A stretch of DNA of 64,000 bases from CBDCWA01 sp965223255 (GTDB taxonomy: Bacteria; Pseudomonadota; Alphaproteobacteria; Rhizobiales; Hyphomicrobiaceae): NCBI GenBank assembly GCA_965223255.1, contig CBDCWA010000004.1:2964768-3028767 (forward strand), read 5' to 3'. The number at the start of each line of letters is the position of its first letter. The first letter of the stretch is position 1. Shown here piece after piece: positions 25,301 to 34,145 of the stretch. Below the pieces are notes generated by a model. That model had not been told where the DNA came from. It made no database searches and was given only the letters and a program-made list of their open reading frames with translations. A program made the translations under genes and the position numbers.

Positions 25301-26284
25301 ATGAAAATCTGCATATTCGGAGCCGGTGTGATTGGCGGAATACTTGGCTGTGCGCTCAAACGGGCAGGCCATGAGGTGGTGCTGATTGCCCGCGGCGCGC
25401 ATCTCGAAACCATCCGCAAAGAGGGGCTTACGATGGTTTTGCCGGAGGCGCGATACACGCTCTCATTTCCTGCCGGTTCGGATCCAAAGGAGTTTGGACC
25501 ACAAGACCTCGTCATCGTTGCGACCAAGACCACGGCGTTGCCTGATGTTGCGTTATCGATTGCGCCGTTAATCGGTGCCGAGACATTGGTTGGTTTCGCG
25601 CAAAATGGCGTGTTGTGGTTTTATGGCGACGGATTTCGGCCGGGGCAGAGCAATTTGGACACACGGCGGCTGGACCCCGAGGGCCACTTACACCGCGTGA
25701 TCGGTGCAGCGCGCGCGCTCGGCATCGTTTGCTTTTCCGGCGGTGAGATCGAAGAGCCTGGCGTCATAAAGGCGACACGCGCGGGGGGCCAATTCCATAT
25801 TGGACCGGCACTCACTGAACTGACCGACCGTTGTCAGCTAATGACTGATGAATTCGGTGTGCAGGATGTCAACATCTCGGCGACGCCCGACATTCGCAGT
25901 TGGATGTGGCGTAAACATATCAGTGTGGTCAGCAACCAGGCGATTTCGTGCTTGACCGGCGCAACGATCGGTCAGAATCACGCCCACAACGGCGTCCATG
26001 AAACGATACTGCGCTTGATGGCAGAAACCAACAGCGTCGCTGAAGCGCATGGCTTCACGGACCTCGGTTTCGATATCGAAGAGAAACGACAAAACCCGAT
26101 GACGTCGCCGCACAAGCCTTCCATGCTTCAGGACATAGAGCGTGGCCGGCCGGCAGAGATTCCAGCCCAGTATCTGATCCTGCAAGATCTTGCCCGCCAG
26201 GCTGATCTTCAAACACCGATGCTTGATACCATCGTACCGCTACTTGAGATGCGAGCAGAGATTTCGGGCAGCTACAAAATTTAG
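25301..26284 (+). CDS. Ketopantoate reductase-like (PanE/ApbA family) protein
   Basis: 327 residues. The N-terminal NADPH-binding motif MKICIFGAGVIGGILGCAL (GxGxxG) and FAQNGV, then WRKHISVVSNQAISCLTG in the C-terminal helical domain, identify the family. Reference enzymes reduce 2-dehydropantoate to pantoate for CoA synthesis. The catalytic region keeps the Lys, but the Asn spacing (K then N at +7, Q at +8) differs from the usual pattern, so another 2-oxoacid may be the substrate. It is divergent from the TctC-like gene and converges on the enolase-superfamily gene. Confidence 0.8.
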   Translation: MKICIFGAGVIGGILGCALKRAGHEVVLIARGAHLETIRKEGLTMVLPEARYTLSFPAGSDPKEFGPQDLVIVATKTTALPDVALSIAPLIGAETLVGFAQNGVLWFYGDGFRPGQSNLDTRRLDPEGHLHRVIGAARALGIVCFSGGEIEEPGVIKATRAGGQFHIGPALTELTDRCQLMTDEFGVQDVNISATPDIRSWMWRKHISVVSNQAISCLTGATIGQNHAHNGVHETILRLMAETNSVAEAHGFTDLGFDIEEKRQNPMTSPHKPSMLQDIERGRPAEIPAQYLILQDLARQADLQTPMLDTIVPLLEMRAEISGSYKI

Positions 26285-26359
26285 TGGGCGCAACGTGTGG
26301 CCATACGATCGGATCGAGCCGTGGCGCCAATCTATCGTGGTCGGCGCACGCCCCAAGAG

Positions 26360-27493
26360 TCAGCTGCCTACCAAGTCTTTGACAGCATCAAGGTCGGGAT
26401 CAAAACCGATTCCCGGTTTTTCGGGCAATGCAAGCCAACCGTCTGCCGGCTCGGGCAGGTCCTTGAAGATCGCCCGGCAGGCACTGACGGCGTTGACCTG
26501 ATATTCAACTGACGTGCCATTGGAGACGCCGGCCTGCAAGTGCATATTGTGGAACGGACACCCGCCACCGTTTGAGATGGGCACGTTGAACGCTGCCGCC
26601 ATACCGGAAATCTTGAGGCATTGCGTCGGCCCGCCGGTGATAATGACGTTTGGTTGCACGACATCGACGGCATCAGCCAGCAGCATGTCGCGAAACCGAT
26701 AGGCAAGGCCTTCGTTTTGTCCCGCGGACAGTTTTAACCGCGTTTGGCTCCGCATTTGGGCGAGCAGCCGCACGTCGTTTTGCATGATCGGTTCTTCGAA
26801 GAACGAGACATCAAGCTCTTCGCAGGCGTGGGCAAGATCGAGCGCATTGGTGAGGTCCAAGCGGCATCCAGCATCGATCGATAGTTCGACGTCAGGCCCG
26901 ACGGTCTCTCGCACACGGCGCACCCTTGCGATGTCGCGCCTAACTTGATCTTGCAGCGGATTGAGCCCTTTTCTGTCATCCAGGCCCGGCCGTCCCACCT
27001 GCATTTTCACGCTCCGATAGCCCTTGGCCAGCATCCGCCGCATGCTCTCTGCCAAACCATCGTTATCAAGAAAATCGAAGCCGCACGTTGCATAGATGGG
27101 CACCTTATGGCGTGCGCCGCCAAGCAGCTTCCATAGCGGCAAGCCCGTCACTTTACCCTTGATGTCCCAGAGCGCGAGATCAATAGCCGCGATCGCATGG
27201 CTCCCATAGCCGGTTTGCCCCCAAGGCGTCATGGTCCAGTACAATGTGTTCCAGACCTTTTCGTGTGCCAGGGCATCCGCACCCAAGATGGCCGGGCGGG
27301 CGACTTTGTTGATGGCTTCGGCCACGACGACACCTTGTGTGATCGACGTGACCCCGTAGCCGATGATACCCTCTTCTGTCTCCACCGCTGCCAGAACCAT
27401 ATTGTTTTTGGAGGTATGGTCGGAGCCAATAATTGAAAAGTCGACGGGGATCGACATCGGGTAGGCTGTAACGGTCTTTATTGCATGAGCCAC
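26360..27493 (-). CDS. Enolase-superfamily (mandelate racemase/muconate-lactonizing) protein
   Basis: 377 residues, full length. The first metal ligand is in SIDAGCRLDL, the second in FFEEPI, and the third is probably the Glu of SAGQNEG. The base motif is KMQ (SVKMQVGRPG) rather than K-x-K, so the second lysine is replaced. A His is in GGCPFHNMH. These enzymes abstract an alpha-proton from a carboxylate and use Mg2+; dehydration or racemisation of a sugar acid or substituted acid is likely. It is divergent from the ornithine-cyclodeaminase-like gene at 27839, sharing a 345-base promoter region. Confidence 0.82.
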   Translation of the reverse strand: MAHAIKTVTAYPMSIPVDFSIIGSDHTSKNNMVLAAVETEEGIIGYGVTSITQGVVVAEAINKVARPAILGADALAHEKVWNTLYWTMTPWGQTGYGSHAIAAIDLALWDIKGKVTGLPLWKLLGGARHKVPIYATCGFDFLDNDGLAESMRRMLAKGYRSVKMQVGRPGLDDRKGLNPLQDQVRRDIARVRRVRETVGPDVELSIDAGCRLDLTNALDLAHACEELDVSFFEEPIMQNDVRLLAQMRSQTRLKLSAGQNEGLAYRFRDMLLADAVDVVQPNVIITGGPTQCLKISGMAAAFNVPISNGGGCPFHNMHLQAGVSNGTSVEYQVNAVSACRAIFKDLPEPADGWLALPEKPGIGFDPDLDAVKDLVGS

Positions 27494-27838
27494 GGTCGGC
27501 GTCCTCGCACTAGGTCATCGATAGAAGGGTGAACGACAAGCGTTCGTCCCACAGTGGTTATGATAGAGCGAGCCGCAGGCCAAAGCACGCGCAAATTTCT
27601 GCACTATTTGGTGCACCAACCGGAGACCAGATCCCAAAAGCGTAAAGTGCGTTGGCCAGCTAAGACCATTCGCTGCCCCCCTGTCCAGCTTTGCGGCGCC
27701 GGCGGTTGACGTAAGGGACTGTGTGGAACACTCTCGCATGCGGTAAGCCCAGGATCGCTGATCGCACTCATCGAAATGATCGGCCCCGAAAAGCGAGAAA
27801 CGAATGAGGCTGCGATCGCCACAAACAGGAGACGTCCA
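27494..27838. other. Divergent promoter region
   Basis: About 345 bases between the enolase-superfamily gene (minus) and the ornithine-cyclodeaminase-like gene (plus). No gene is convincing here; an open frame that reads into the latter has no ribosome site. No operator was identified. Confidence 0.35.
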
Positions 27839-28948
27839 ATGCTAATCATAGGAAATGATGTCGTCGATCAGGTGCTGACCATGGAAAGTACCATTTCGGT
27901 GTTGGAAAAAGCTTATCAGGCGCTGGCAACAGAGGACGCAATCTGCCGTCCCCGAATTGATATTCAGATTCCCACCGGCGAGGACGGTGTCATCTATCAA
28001 TGGGGCACGATGGAGGGCGGCAGCGTTGATGGTTATTTTGCCATTCGCATGAAGTCAGACGTGACTTATGAGCGTGAACAAGATGGTGTGACGGTGCATG
28101 AAAAGTATTGTCGCGAGCCCGGTCTCTATTGTGGCCTGATCCTGTTGACCAGTATCAAGAACGGTGAGCCGCTCGCAATCATCAATGATGGTGTCCTGCA
28201 GCACATGCGCGTTGGTGCCGATGGCGGCATTGGCGTGAAATATGCGAGCCGGGAGGAGTCCAGTGTCGTCGCCATGCTCGGATCAGGCGGCATGGCGCGC
28301 AGTCACATGGATGCCTTCATGTGCGTTCGCGACATCAAGAAGCTTCAAGTCTACAGTCCGACCCGGGAAAATCGGGAAGCTTACGCCCAGGAAATGCGGG
28401 ATAAATTCAATATTGAAGTCGTCGTCTGTGAAAATGCCGAGGACGCTTGCAAAGGCGCGGACATCATTGCTGGTTGCACCGATGCGTCAGTCCCGGTGAT
28501 CAAAGGCCATCATGTGGAAACCGGCCAGCACGTCCTAAACGTCGGCGGCGGCACCGGCATGCCCGGTAAGGACGTGCAGGACAAGATCGACGTCTATTTC
28601 CGTTTCGGCAACGCGCCGGCCCCCCAAGGCCTGCCTGAATTCGCCCTGGATGACGAATGGATCACGTATGCCGCGCGTCCAGACCCGGACAAATGGGTGA
28701 AGCAGAAGCCTCTTGGCACCCGCGCGCACGGTGTCGCGATGCCGGATCGTGTCGTCTATTTGAAAGACGTTGTCGGCCGCCAGAAAGAAATCAGAACGTC
28801 ACCGACCCAGATTACGTATTCGGAGCGTGGGAATTTGCAGGGCAATCAATTTCACGCCGTCGCCGGTCACGTTTACGAATTATGCAAGGAAAAGGGACTT
28901 GGCCGCGAACTCCCGACAGAGTGGTTCTTGCAAGATATAAGAGATTAA
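27839..28948 (+). CDS. Ornithine cyclodeaminase/mu-crystallin family protein
   Basis: 369 residues from ATG 27839 (CAGGAGACG upstream). The family features are present: VLEKAYQALATEDAICRPRI, an NAD(P)-binding motif AMLGSGGMARSHMDAF, GCTDASVPVIKG and LNVGGGTGMPGK. Members interconvert amino acids and cyclic imines or oxidise N-substituted amino acids. An insertion with AGEREQD-like loops (YEREQDGVTVHEKY) and extra C-terminal length differ from classical ornithine cyclodeaminase. The substrate is unknown; it is divergent from the enolase-superfamily gene, so both may act on the same acid. Confidence 0.83.
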   Translation: MLIIGNDVVDQVLTMESTISVLEKAYQALATEDAICRPRIDIQIPTGEDGVIYQWGTMEGGSVDGYFAIRMKSDVTYEREQDGVTVHEKYCREPGLYCGLILLTSIKNGEPLAIINDGVLQHMRVGADGGIGVKYASREESSVVAMLGSGGMARSHMDAFMCVRDIKKLQVYSPTRENREAYAQEMRDKFNIEVVVCENAEDACKGADIIAGCTDASVPVIKGHHVETGQHVLNVGGGTGMPGKDVQDKIDVYFRFGNAPAPQGLPEFALDDEWITYAARPDPDKWVKQKPLGTRAHGVAMPDRVVYLKDVVGRQKEIRTSPTQITYSERGNLQGNQFHAVAGHVYELCKEKGLGRELPTEWFLQDIRD

Positions 28949-29570
28949 TTGGCTTGGCCCCCGCCCGAGCCTCGGCCCGTTGCATGAGGATCGCATTCCA
29001 AGTTGTGCGAATAGGGGGCGACCTGCATCTACGTGGGCCCCTTTAGGGCGATGGATGTTTTATCTATGGCTAGGCCGTCGTTCACCCCTAAACGGGCACA
29101 TCTCGACAGCGTATCGGGTGGTTAAGACCGGTCAAGCAATTCGCCAAGTTTGGCAAACGTGCCGCCAAACAGAGCGCGGTAGGTTCGGTCGCGCGCATGA
29201 GTCAAGCGGCGGCCATTCGCCGGCACCGCTGTAACGAGCCGAATTGGCCGAGAACGCAAAGAATTGCCATGTTGGCGTCGAAATATCCGAGCAGCCACCA
29301 GGCTCTGACCACCCTAGCAGGGGACCATTCTCTAAAGCCCGCATAAACCATTGCCTTCGCCCGTTGTGCGGCGTACCTTGTGGGCGCTCAAGGGACCTTG
29401 GGGAATGCCGGTTTAAGCCTGTTCAATTTTGGCGTGTGATTTTGCCGGTTAGCAGAACGAGCGACGACGATTCCCCTCTTAAAGCGTGTTGTCCGCGCGA
29501 TAGGCCTGAAATTGGTGGCCGTGATTAGGCGAAAACCCTCCAGGCGCCATTAACACAAGGGAGAATGGGT
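28949..29570. other. Intergenic region, about 620 bases, no gene recognised
   Basis: Frames of up to about 70-85 codons exist on both strands, but none shows family similarity or a good ribosome site. The GC content is like the neighbours. It holds the promoter for the NMT1-like gene at 29571. No repeat or structured element was noticed. Confidence 0.4.
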
Positions 29571-30512
29571 ATGAACAAAACATTGAGACTGGAAACAACT
29601 GCGCCTTTCCAGGGATTGGCAGAACTCGTCGCCTATGACGAAGGGTTGTTTGAAAAAGAAGGCCTGACAATCGAATGGGCGGATCGGGAAAAAGGCGTCG
29701 ACAAGACACCGCAGCTGCACATTACTGATCAAAAAGATGCGCCACGCTATGCAAGCCACGGCAAGATGATGGAGCAAGGCAAGGCCGATCTCTACAATGC
29801 TTGTGAATGGGGCAACTATTCGCGTGTTGAAACGTCCAAGGTCGGCAGCCGTCAGATCGGTCGGCGCTCGATCGTCACGTATGCGGCCCTTGTGGTCCGC
29901 AAGGATTCAGATATCCAAACACCCCAGCAGTTTGCCAATCGTCTGATCGGCGTGCCGATGTTCTCCGGTACGCACTATCTGACCTTGCAGATGTTGGAAG
30001 GTTTCGTGCCGCGCGACCTGATCAAGATCGGCCGCGTGCCAAACGGATCGAACTATCGTTATAAACTGCTTATGGATGGCGTCGTGGAGGCGACCACGTT
30101 GACGGAGCCATACATCTCGCTTGCAGAAAAGAACGGTTGCCGTGAAGTGATCGCAGCCTTCCATCATGGCACCGAGGTCGCTTCTGATCGCGTCGATGCC
30201 GAAACCTATGGCGCGTTCAACAGGGCAGTTCGTGAGGCCGTCCGGCGCATTAATGCCGACAAGAAGGCCTACATGCACTACTTCATCGACTATTATAAGG
30301 AATTGGATCCTGGCATATCGCAGCTCACTGTTGACGATTTGCGCCCAAGCCGGTTGCTGCTGGTCGATCCTGCTCCAATTCCGGAAGACGAACTGAAGCG
30401 GACATTCGACTGGATGAAGAGTTGGGGCTTCTTGGAGACCACCGATACCGAATCGGGCCTCGTCAACATGGACGTCAACGTAGAAGGCAATGCAATTCCG
30501 GCCGCTGAATAA
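29571..30512 (+). CDS. NMT1/THI5-like substrate-binding-fold protein, copy B, no signal peptide
   Basis: 313 residues from ATG 29571 (AAGGGAGA upstream). Paralogue of the protein at 19760: ELVAYDEGLFEKEGLTIEW, ACEWGNYSR (the shared CEWG motif), GTHYLTLQMLEGFVP, LTEPYISLAEKNGC and AYMHYFIDYYKE. There is no signal peptide and no ABC permease or ATPase is near, so a cytosolic role is probable. The TctC-like gene at 30626 converges on it and shares a terminator. Its reaction or ligand cannot be deduced. Confidence 0.7.
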   Translation: MNKTLRLETTAPFQGLAELVAYDEGLFEKEGLTIEWADREKGVDKTPQLHITDQKDAPRYASHGKMMEQGKADLYNACEWGNYSRVETSKVGSRQIGRRSIVTYAALVVRKDSDIQTPQQFANRLIGVPMFSGTHYLTLQMLEGFVPRDLIKIGRVPNGSNYRYKLLMDGVVEATTLTEPYISLAEKNGCREVIAAFHHGTEVASDRVDAETYGAFNRAVREAVRRINADKKAYMHYFIDYYKELDPGISQLTVDDLRPSRLLLVDPAPIPEDELKRTFDWMKSWGFLETTDTESGLVNMDVNVEGNAIPAAE

Positions 30513-30561
30513 GCACAGGATTGAGCGAAACCATTCGGTCTGACAGCATTGCACATTGAAC

Positions 30562-30600
30562 AAAAAAAGGGCCCGGAACGTTATGTTCCGGGCCCTTTTA
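30562..30600 (+). terminator. Strong bidirectional Rho-independent terminator
   Basis: An 11-bp perfect stem, GGGCCCGGAAC/GTTCCGGGCCC with a 5-base loop, flanked by an A run on the left and TTTTA on the right. It sits between the convergent NMT1-like and TctC-like genes and can end transcripts from both sides. Confidence 0.92.
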
Positions 30601-30625
30601 TATATCAACAACTGAGGCTTGCAGC

Positions 30626-31879
30626 TTATTTGCAAGTAACGGTCTTGGCTTCTTTCTTGCTGCCGAGAATCGAACACTTCATGCCGATCTTGAGGGCCTT
30701 GCGTTTTACTTTGCTACCTCCAACAGTCACCGCAGTCCGCGATCCCGAGATCTTGGTCTTAAAGATTTTGCCGTTATCCCGCTTCAAGGTGACAACCTTG
30801 TTGCGGTCTTCCAGCGCGGTGATTTGGCCCTTATACGTCTTTGCTTTCTTCTTGGGCTTCTTGGTAATGGCCTGGAACGCAGCAATCACTTTCGGCGAGG
30901 CACGAAGCACGCCGGTGTAGAGCTTATTCATTTCCTCGCCCGACAGATAGTTAAGCGATTTTTTCGCTTTTTTCGCCTGCGCAACAAGGTCAGGATCTTT
31001 CATCGCTTTGGCAAACGCCACGCGCAGCGCCTTTGTCACCTTGGGGTCCAAACCCGGCGCGCCGAAGAAGGGCCGTCCCGCACGGTCGCCTGCGGACGCG
31101 AAGGCGATCATTGCTTTGCCGTCCGCCGAGGCCACATCGCTTGCCTGCTGAGATTTGAGCGTTTCAGGATGGTTACCCATGCGGCCCAGGATGACCAAAT
31201 TCTGCTCTTTTACGAAACGACGCACGCTTTCATAGCTGCCGCTCGTCGCTTCCACATCGCCGCGTGCAACGGCAATGGATTTCTCCTCGTTGCCGTCGTA
31301 ACCGGTAATAACCTTCACGGGGTAGCCGTCGGACTCAAGCATCTTTACGTACGAATACGATGTAGCGCCACGTCCGGAAGCGGAAAATTTAATCGGCGCG
31401 CCCTTCCATTTCCTGAGGTCGGAGAGGCTTTTCACCGAATGCTTCCCACTGATGACCCAGACCCAGGTTGCACCTGTCGTAGATCCGATCGAGGTCAGCT
31501 TCAAAACGTCGTACTTGACGCCTTTTTTCTTGGTGACTTGCGCGATCGCCAAGCCGCGGGAGAGAATGGCGATTTCCGAGCCATCCTTCGCGCCGCGTCT
31601 ATATATGTAGTTGGCCGCAACGATGCCGCCGGCGCCGGACATATTGATAGCTCGACCCTTCGGTTTGCCCGGCAAATATTTGGGCATGTGCTGCGCGATT
31701 AACCGGCCATAAAAGTCATAGCCACCGCCAGGGCTAGACCGAATGATGACCTTCAACGTTTTTCCCTTCCAACTCGGCTCGGCCGCGAAGGTCGGCGTAG
31801 CAGTCATTGCAGTGCCGGCAACAGCGGCAGCCGCAATAAAACTTGCTAACGTTGCGGTTTGAGAAATTGGTTTCGACAT
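30626..31879 (-). CDS. TctC-like (Bug-type) binding protein with extra C-terminal domain, copy B
   Basis: 417 residues from ATG 31879 (GGGAGGAAC upstream). Signal peptide region FIAAAAVAGTAMTATPTFAA, then a TctC domain (VIIRSSPGGGYDFYGRLIAQ, NMSGAGGIVAANYIY). From about residue 347 (TYKGQITALEDRNKVV) there is the same lysine-rich domain as in copies A and C, with Cys in IGMKCSI and the final TCK. No TctA/TctB membrane genes are nearby. It is far from catabolic genes on its strand, so the ligand is unknown; an exported solute receptor or a regulator's co-receptor is possible. Confidence 0.85.
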   Translation of the reverse strand: MSKPISQTATLASFIAAAAVAGTAMTATPTFAAEPSWKGKTLKVIIRSSPGGGYDFYGRLIAQHMPKYLPGKPKGRAINMSGAGGIVAANYIYRRGAKDGSEIAILSRGLAIAQVTKKKGVKYDVLKLTSIGSTTGATWVWVISGKHSVKSLSDLRKWKGAPIKFSASGRGATSYSYVKMLESDGYPVKVITGYDGNEEKSIAVARGDVEATSGSYESVRRFVKEQNLVILGRMGNHPETLKSQQASDVASADGKAMIAFASAGDRAGRPFFGAPGLDPKVTKALRVAFAKAMKDPDLVAQAKKAKKSLNYLSGEEMNKLYTGVLRASPKVIAAFQAITKKPKKKAKTYKGQITALEDRNKVVTLKRDNGKIFKTKISGSRTAVTVGGSKVKRKALKIGMKCSILGSKKEAKTVTCK

Positions 31880-32141
31880 TGTTCCTCCCAATCTGCCGGT
31901 TTATCCGGCACTAACCCCTGAAGGCCCAGGGGATTACAGATAATAACTTAAGCATAGCCCAAAGGCGCCGCCTTGGGGAGGGCCATTGAATGAGGTGACA
32001 TTCCCTCCTCATTCGGCCCGACCACTCATTGGCAGAATATCCGGGGATATGGCTCCTGGCCAAGCCCATAATTTAGGCATTTGCACGACAGATTAGTAGT
32101 TTGGTCTCATAGACAACCCCGCCGGCGGCACGGCGTATTGC

Positions 32142-33131
32142 CTAGAACCTGAAGACTTCGTCGCGTTTGGCACCGGCAGAAACATTGAGGAAAAGGTCGT
32201 CGGGGGTGAGCAGGCGGCTGGTCAGTCCCTGCTCATGGGCATAGCCGAGCAGCGTATTGACGTTATTGAGGTTGCTGTCGGACAGTCCATACTGCCAAGG
32301 GTCAGTGCCGAAAATTTCCTCTTGTTCCTCCCAGTACTCCCGGTACAGCACCAGCGGCGCAATACGCGGGTTTTCCATCCGCCGCATGCCGAGGGCCTTG
32401 GCTTTATTGAACGCCTGATACAAGTTCACCGGTATCCAGGGATGTTTGTCGACGATCTCCTGTTTAATGCCGACAAAGTGCATGATCGGGAAAATCCCCG
32501 TCTTTTTGAAGTATGCAATCTGTTCGTCACGATAATTGGGGAACATCCGGCCAACACGCGGATCCTTTCGCACCAGTGGTGCAATGAGATCGGGATGCAA
32601 TAAGGCATCCAATTCACCCTCTGCCAGCATCTCTTCAGCAAGCTTGTTTTCCGGCACACGTTGCAGGCTAAGGCCGGCGGGCGGCGTGAAGTCGACATGT
32701 TCATCGAGATCAGTAAACCAGTCGATCGAACGGTGCGGCACGCCATATTCGTGCTCTAGTATTCCACGCAGCCATAGGACAGCGCTGGACTGGTAGGCCT
32801 TCAATCCGATCTTTTTGCCGATCAGGTCCTTCGGTTCCTTGATTCCTTTCTCGGTATTAATGAAGACGAAGGCGTGACGAAATCGGCGATGCGGGAACAC
32901 CGGAATGCCACAAAACGGCATACCCTGATCTTTTGCAACGATGTAAGAGGAGCTAGAGACTTCGGCGGCATCGAATTCGGCTGTCTTCAAGAACCGGTGA
33001 TGCCGCGTCGTCGAATCCATATCCGACAGAACAGTCAGATCAATACCGTCGGGCCTGACGGTTCCGTCGATAAGGGGGCGCGTAATTTCGTAGTTTCCAA
33101 CCGCAAGCGTAAGCGGAATGAGCGATGACAT
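32142..33131 (-). CDS. 4,5-dihydroxyphthalate decarboxylase-like protein, copy C
   Basis: 329 residues from ATG 33131; an upstream extension of 58 codons in frame looks non-coding. Blocks shared with copies A and B: LTLAVGNYEITRPLIDG, FDAAEVSSSSYI, FRHAFVFINTEKGIKEPKDL, FPIMHFVGIKQE and YGLSDSN. It is the most diverged of the three (LAVGNYEI for LACGxYDR). No signal peptide. No aromatic-degradation gene is adjacent; only the TctC-like gene B lies downstream on the same strand. Decarboxylase activity is inferred from the family. Confidence 0.75.
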   Translation of the reverse strand: MSSLIPLTLAVGNYEITRPLIDGTVRPDGIDLTVLSDMDSTTRHHRFLKTAEFDAAEVSSSSYIVAKDQGMPFCGIPVFPHRRFRHAFVFINTEKGIKEPKDLIGKKIGLKAYQSSAVLWLRGILEHEYGVPHRSIDWFTDLDEHVDFTPPAGLSLQRVPENKLAEEMLAEGELDALLHPDLIAPLVRKDPRVGRMFPNYRDEQIAYFKKTGIFPIMHFVGIKQEIVDKHPWIPVNLYQAFNKAKALGMRRMENPRIAPLVLYREYWEEQEEIFGTDPWQYGLSDSNLNNVNTLLGYAHEQGLTSRLLTPDDLFLNVSAGAKRDEVFRF

Positions 33132-33375
33132 GGTCCCTTGGTCCTCCACCCGATTTGGGACTGTTATGGACTTTATCTGATCGATTGACAACGCCAGCCT
33201 TGTGCCCGGCCGATGGCTGCAGGCCAATTTGATTTCAATTAAGCTTAGCGCGCTTTCGCATCTGAGAGGATACCGCGATGTCCATGAGATATGCCGAAGC
33301 GACAACCGTCAAGCGCCGCAAGCAGCGAGATGTCCTTGCCCTTGGAGATGTCCTTTCCCTTGAGAAGCTTACCTC

Positions 33376-33507
33376 ATGCGGGGCGGTTTTGGCCCCGTCT
33401 GCGCCCGGATCGCAGAGCAAGCCGGCATTGACTGCATTTTCGTCGCCGGCTCACAGATGAGTGCCCATTTGTTGGGCGTACCGGCTAGCGACGCGATATC
33501 GGCGTGA
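33376..33507 (+). pseudogene. Remnant of an isocitrate lyase/PEP mutase family gene
   Basis: One frame reads RGGFGPVCARIAEQAGIDC then IFVAGSQMSAHLLGVPASDA, close to the N-terminal region of isocitrate lyase/PEP mutase superfamily proteins (DALSARIAEQAGF-like, followed by a G-x-S-LG-P motif), then stops with TGA at 33505. The upstream 80 bases, in another frame, could hold the preceding residues. Two imperfect tandem duplications flank it (33327-33363 and 33529-33564). The rest of the gene is gone. Confidence 0.45.
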
Positions 33508-33528
33508 TCGTGCGGGCGCCTCCCCAAG

Positions 33529-33564
33529 GTCGCCGAAGCCGCTTTAAGTCGCCGAAGCCGCTTT
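33529..33564. repeat. 17-bp tandem duplication
   Basis: GTCGCCGAAGCCGCTTT occurs twice (33529-33545 and 33548-33564), separated by AA. A second imperfect pair of about 17 bp (GAGATGTCCTTGCCCTT and GAGATGTCCTTTCCCTT) lies at about 33327-33363. Both are in the non-coding remnant region, which suggests slippage in unselected DNA. Confidence 0.75.
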
Positions 33565-33689
33565 CCAGCGACAAGGCTGGATGCTGCAGGACTGTTGCAC
33601 AATAGAAATTCGAACCTGCATTGAACCCAATCAATGTCTGCTGCGACAGCTCCAGCATATGTCGGACGTCCAACAGCATGGGGGAGGCA

Positions 33690-33872
33690 ATGTTATCCTA
33701 TTTCAATCATTTTCAGGGCAGGCTCAAAGGCAAGAAAATCAGGAAAATTTCTGAAGAAGAGGTCGCCTGGGTGTTATCGGCATCCGTGCTCACGCCAATC
33801 ATCACGGTTTTCCTGGTAATCGTTCTATGCGTCGTCGCCTGGGAGGCTGGATGGCTGCAGCAATTGAGATAA
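33690..33872 (+). CDS. Small membrane protein of unknown function
   Basis: 60 residues from ATG 33690, with GGGGAGG just before it. The first half is basic (FQGRLKGKKIRKISEEE) and the second half is one hydrophobic segment (LSASVLTPIITVFLVIVLCVV). This is the shape of a single-span inner-membrane small protein with a cytosolic N-terminus. No family is recognised. It lies between the remnant and the tRNA-Trp-like gene. Confidence 0.45.
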   Translation: MLSYFNHFQGRLKGKKIRKISEEEVAWVLSASVLTPIITVFLVIVLCVVAWEAGWLQQLR

Positions 33873-34071
33873 TCGCCGGATCAAAGCATTAAACACGCGC
33901 TCGCACGTCTCTGACCTGGTGCATGCCTTCGCATTGTAATGTCGATCTATGAAAATTCGGACCAGCTCCAGTTGAAGAGTCACGCAGGGAACCGAATACG
34001 GCAGAATTTCAGGCTACGATCCATTGCATCGATCGATCGAGATCGACATCGTGCATTCGACATTGCCGCAA

Positions 34072-34145
34072 TAGGGTGTAGCTCAACGGTAGAGCACTGG
34101 CCTCCAAATCCAGAGATGTGGGTTCAACTCCTGCCACCCTTGCCA
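34072..34145 (+). tRNA. tRNA-Trp-like gene, anticodon CCA, with weakened stems
   Basis: 74 bases including an encoded CCA end. D arm GCTC/GAGC, anticodon loop CTCCAAA (anticodon CCA), T loop TTCAACT and acceptor stem TAGGGTG/CACCCTT. Deviations: T-T mismatch at the first acceptor pair, C-T mismatch closing the anticodon loop, two G-T pairs in the T stem, and a short 7-base D loop. It could be the normal tRNA-Trp, a specialised copy or a decaying one. Its last 22 bases overlap the end of the methyltransferase gene on the other strand. Confidence 0.7.
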
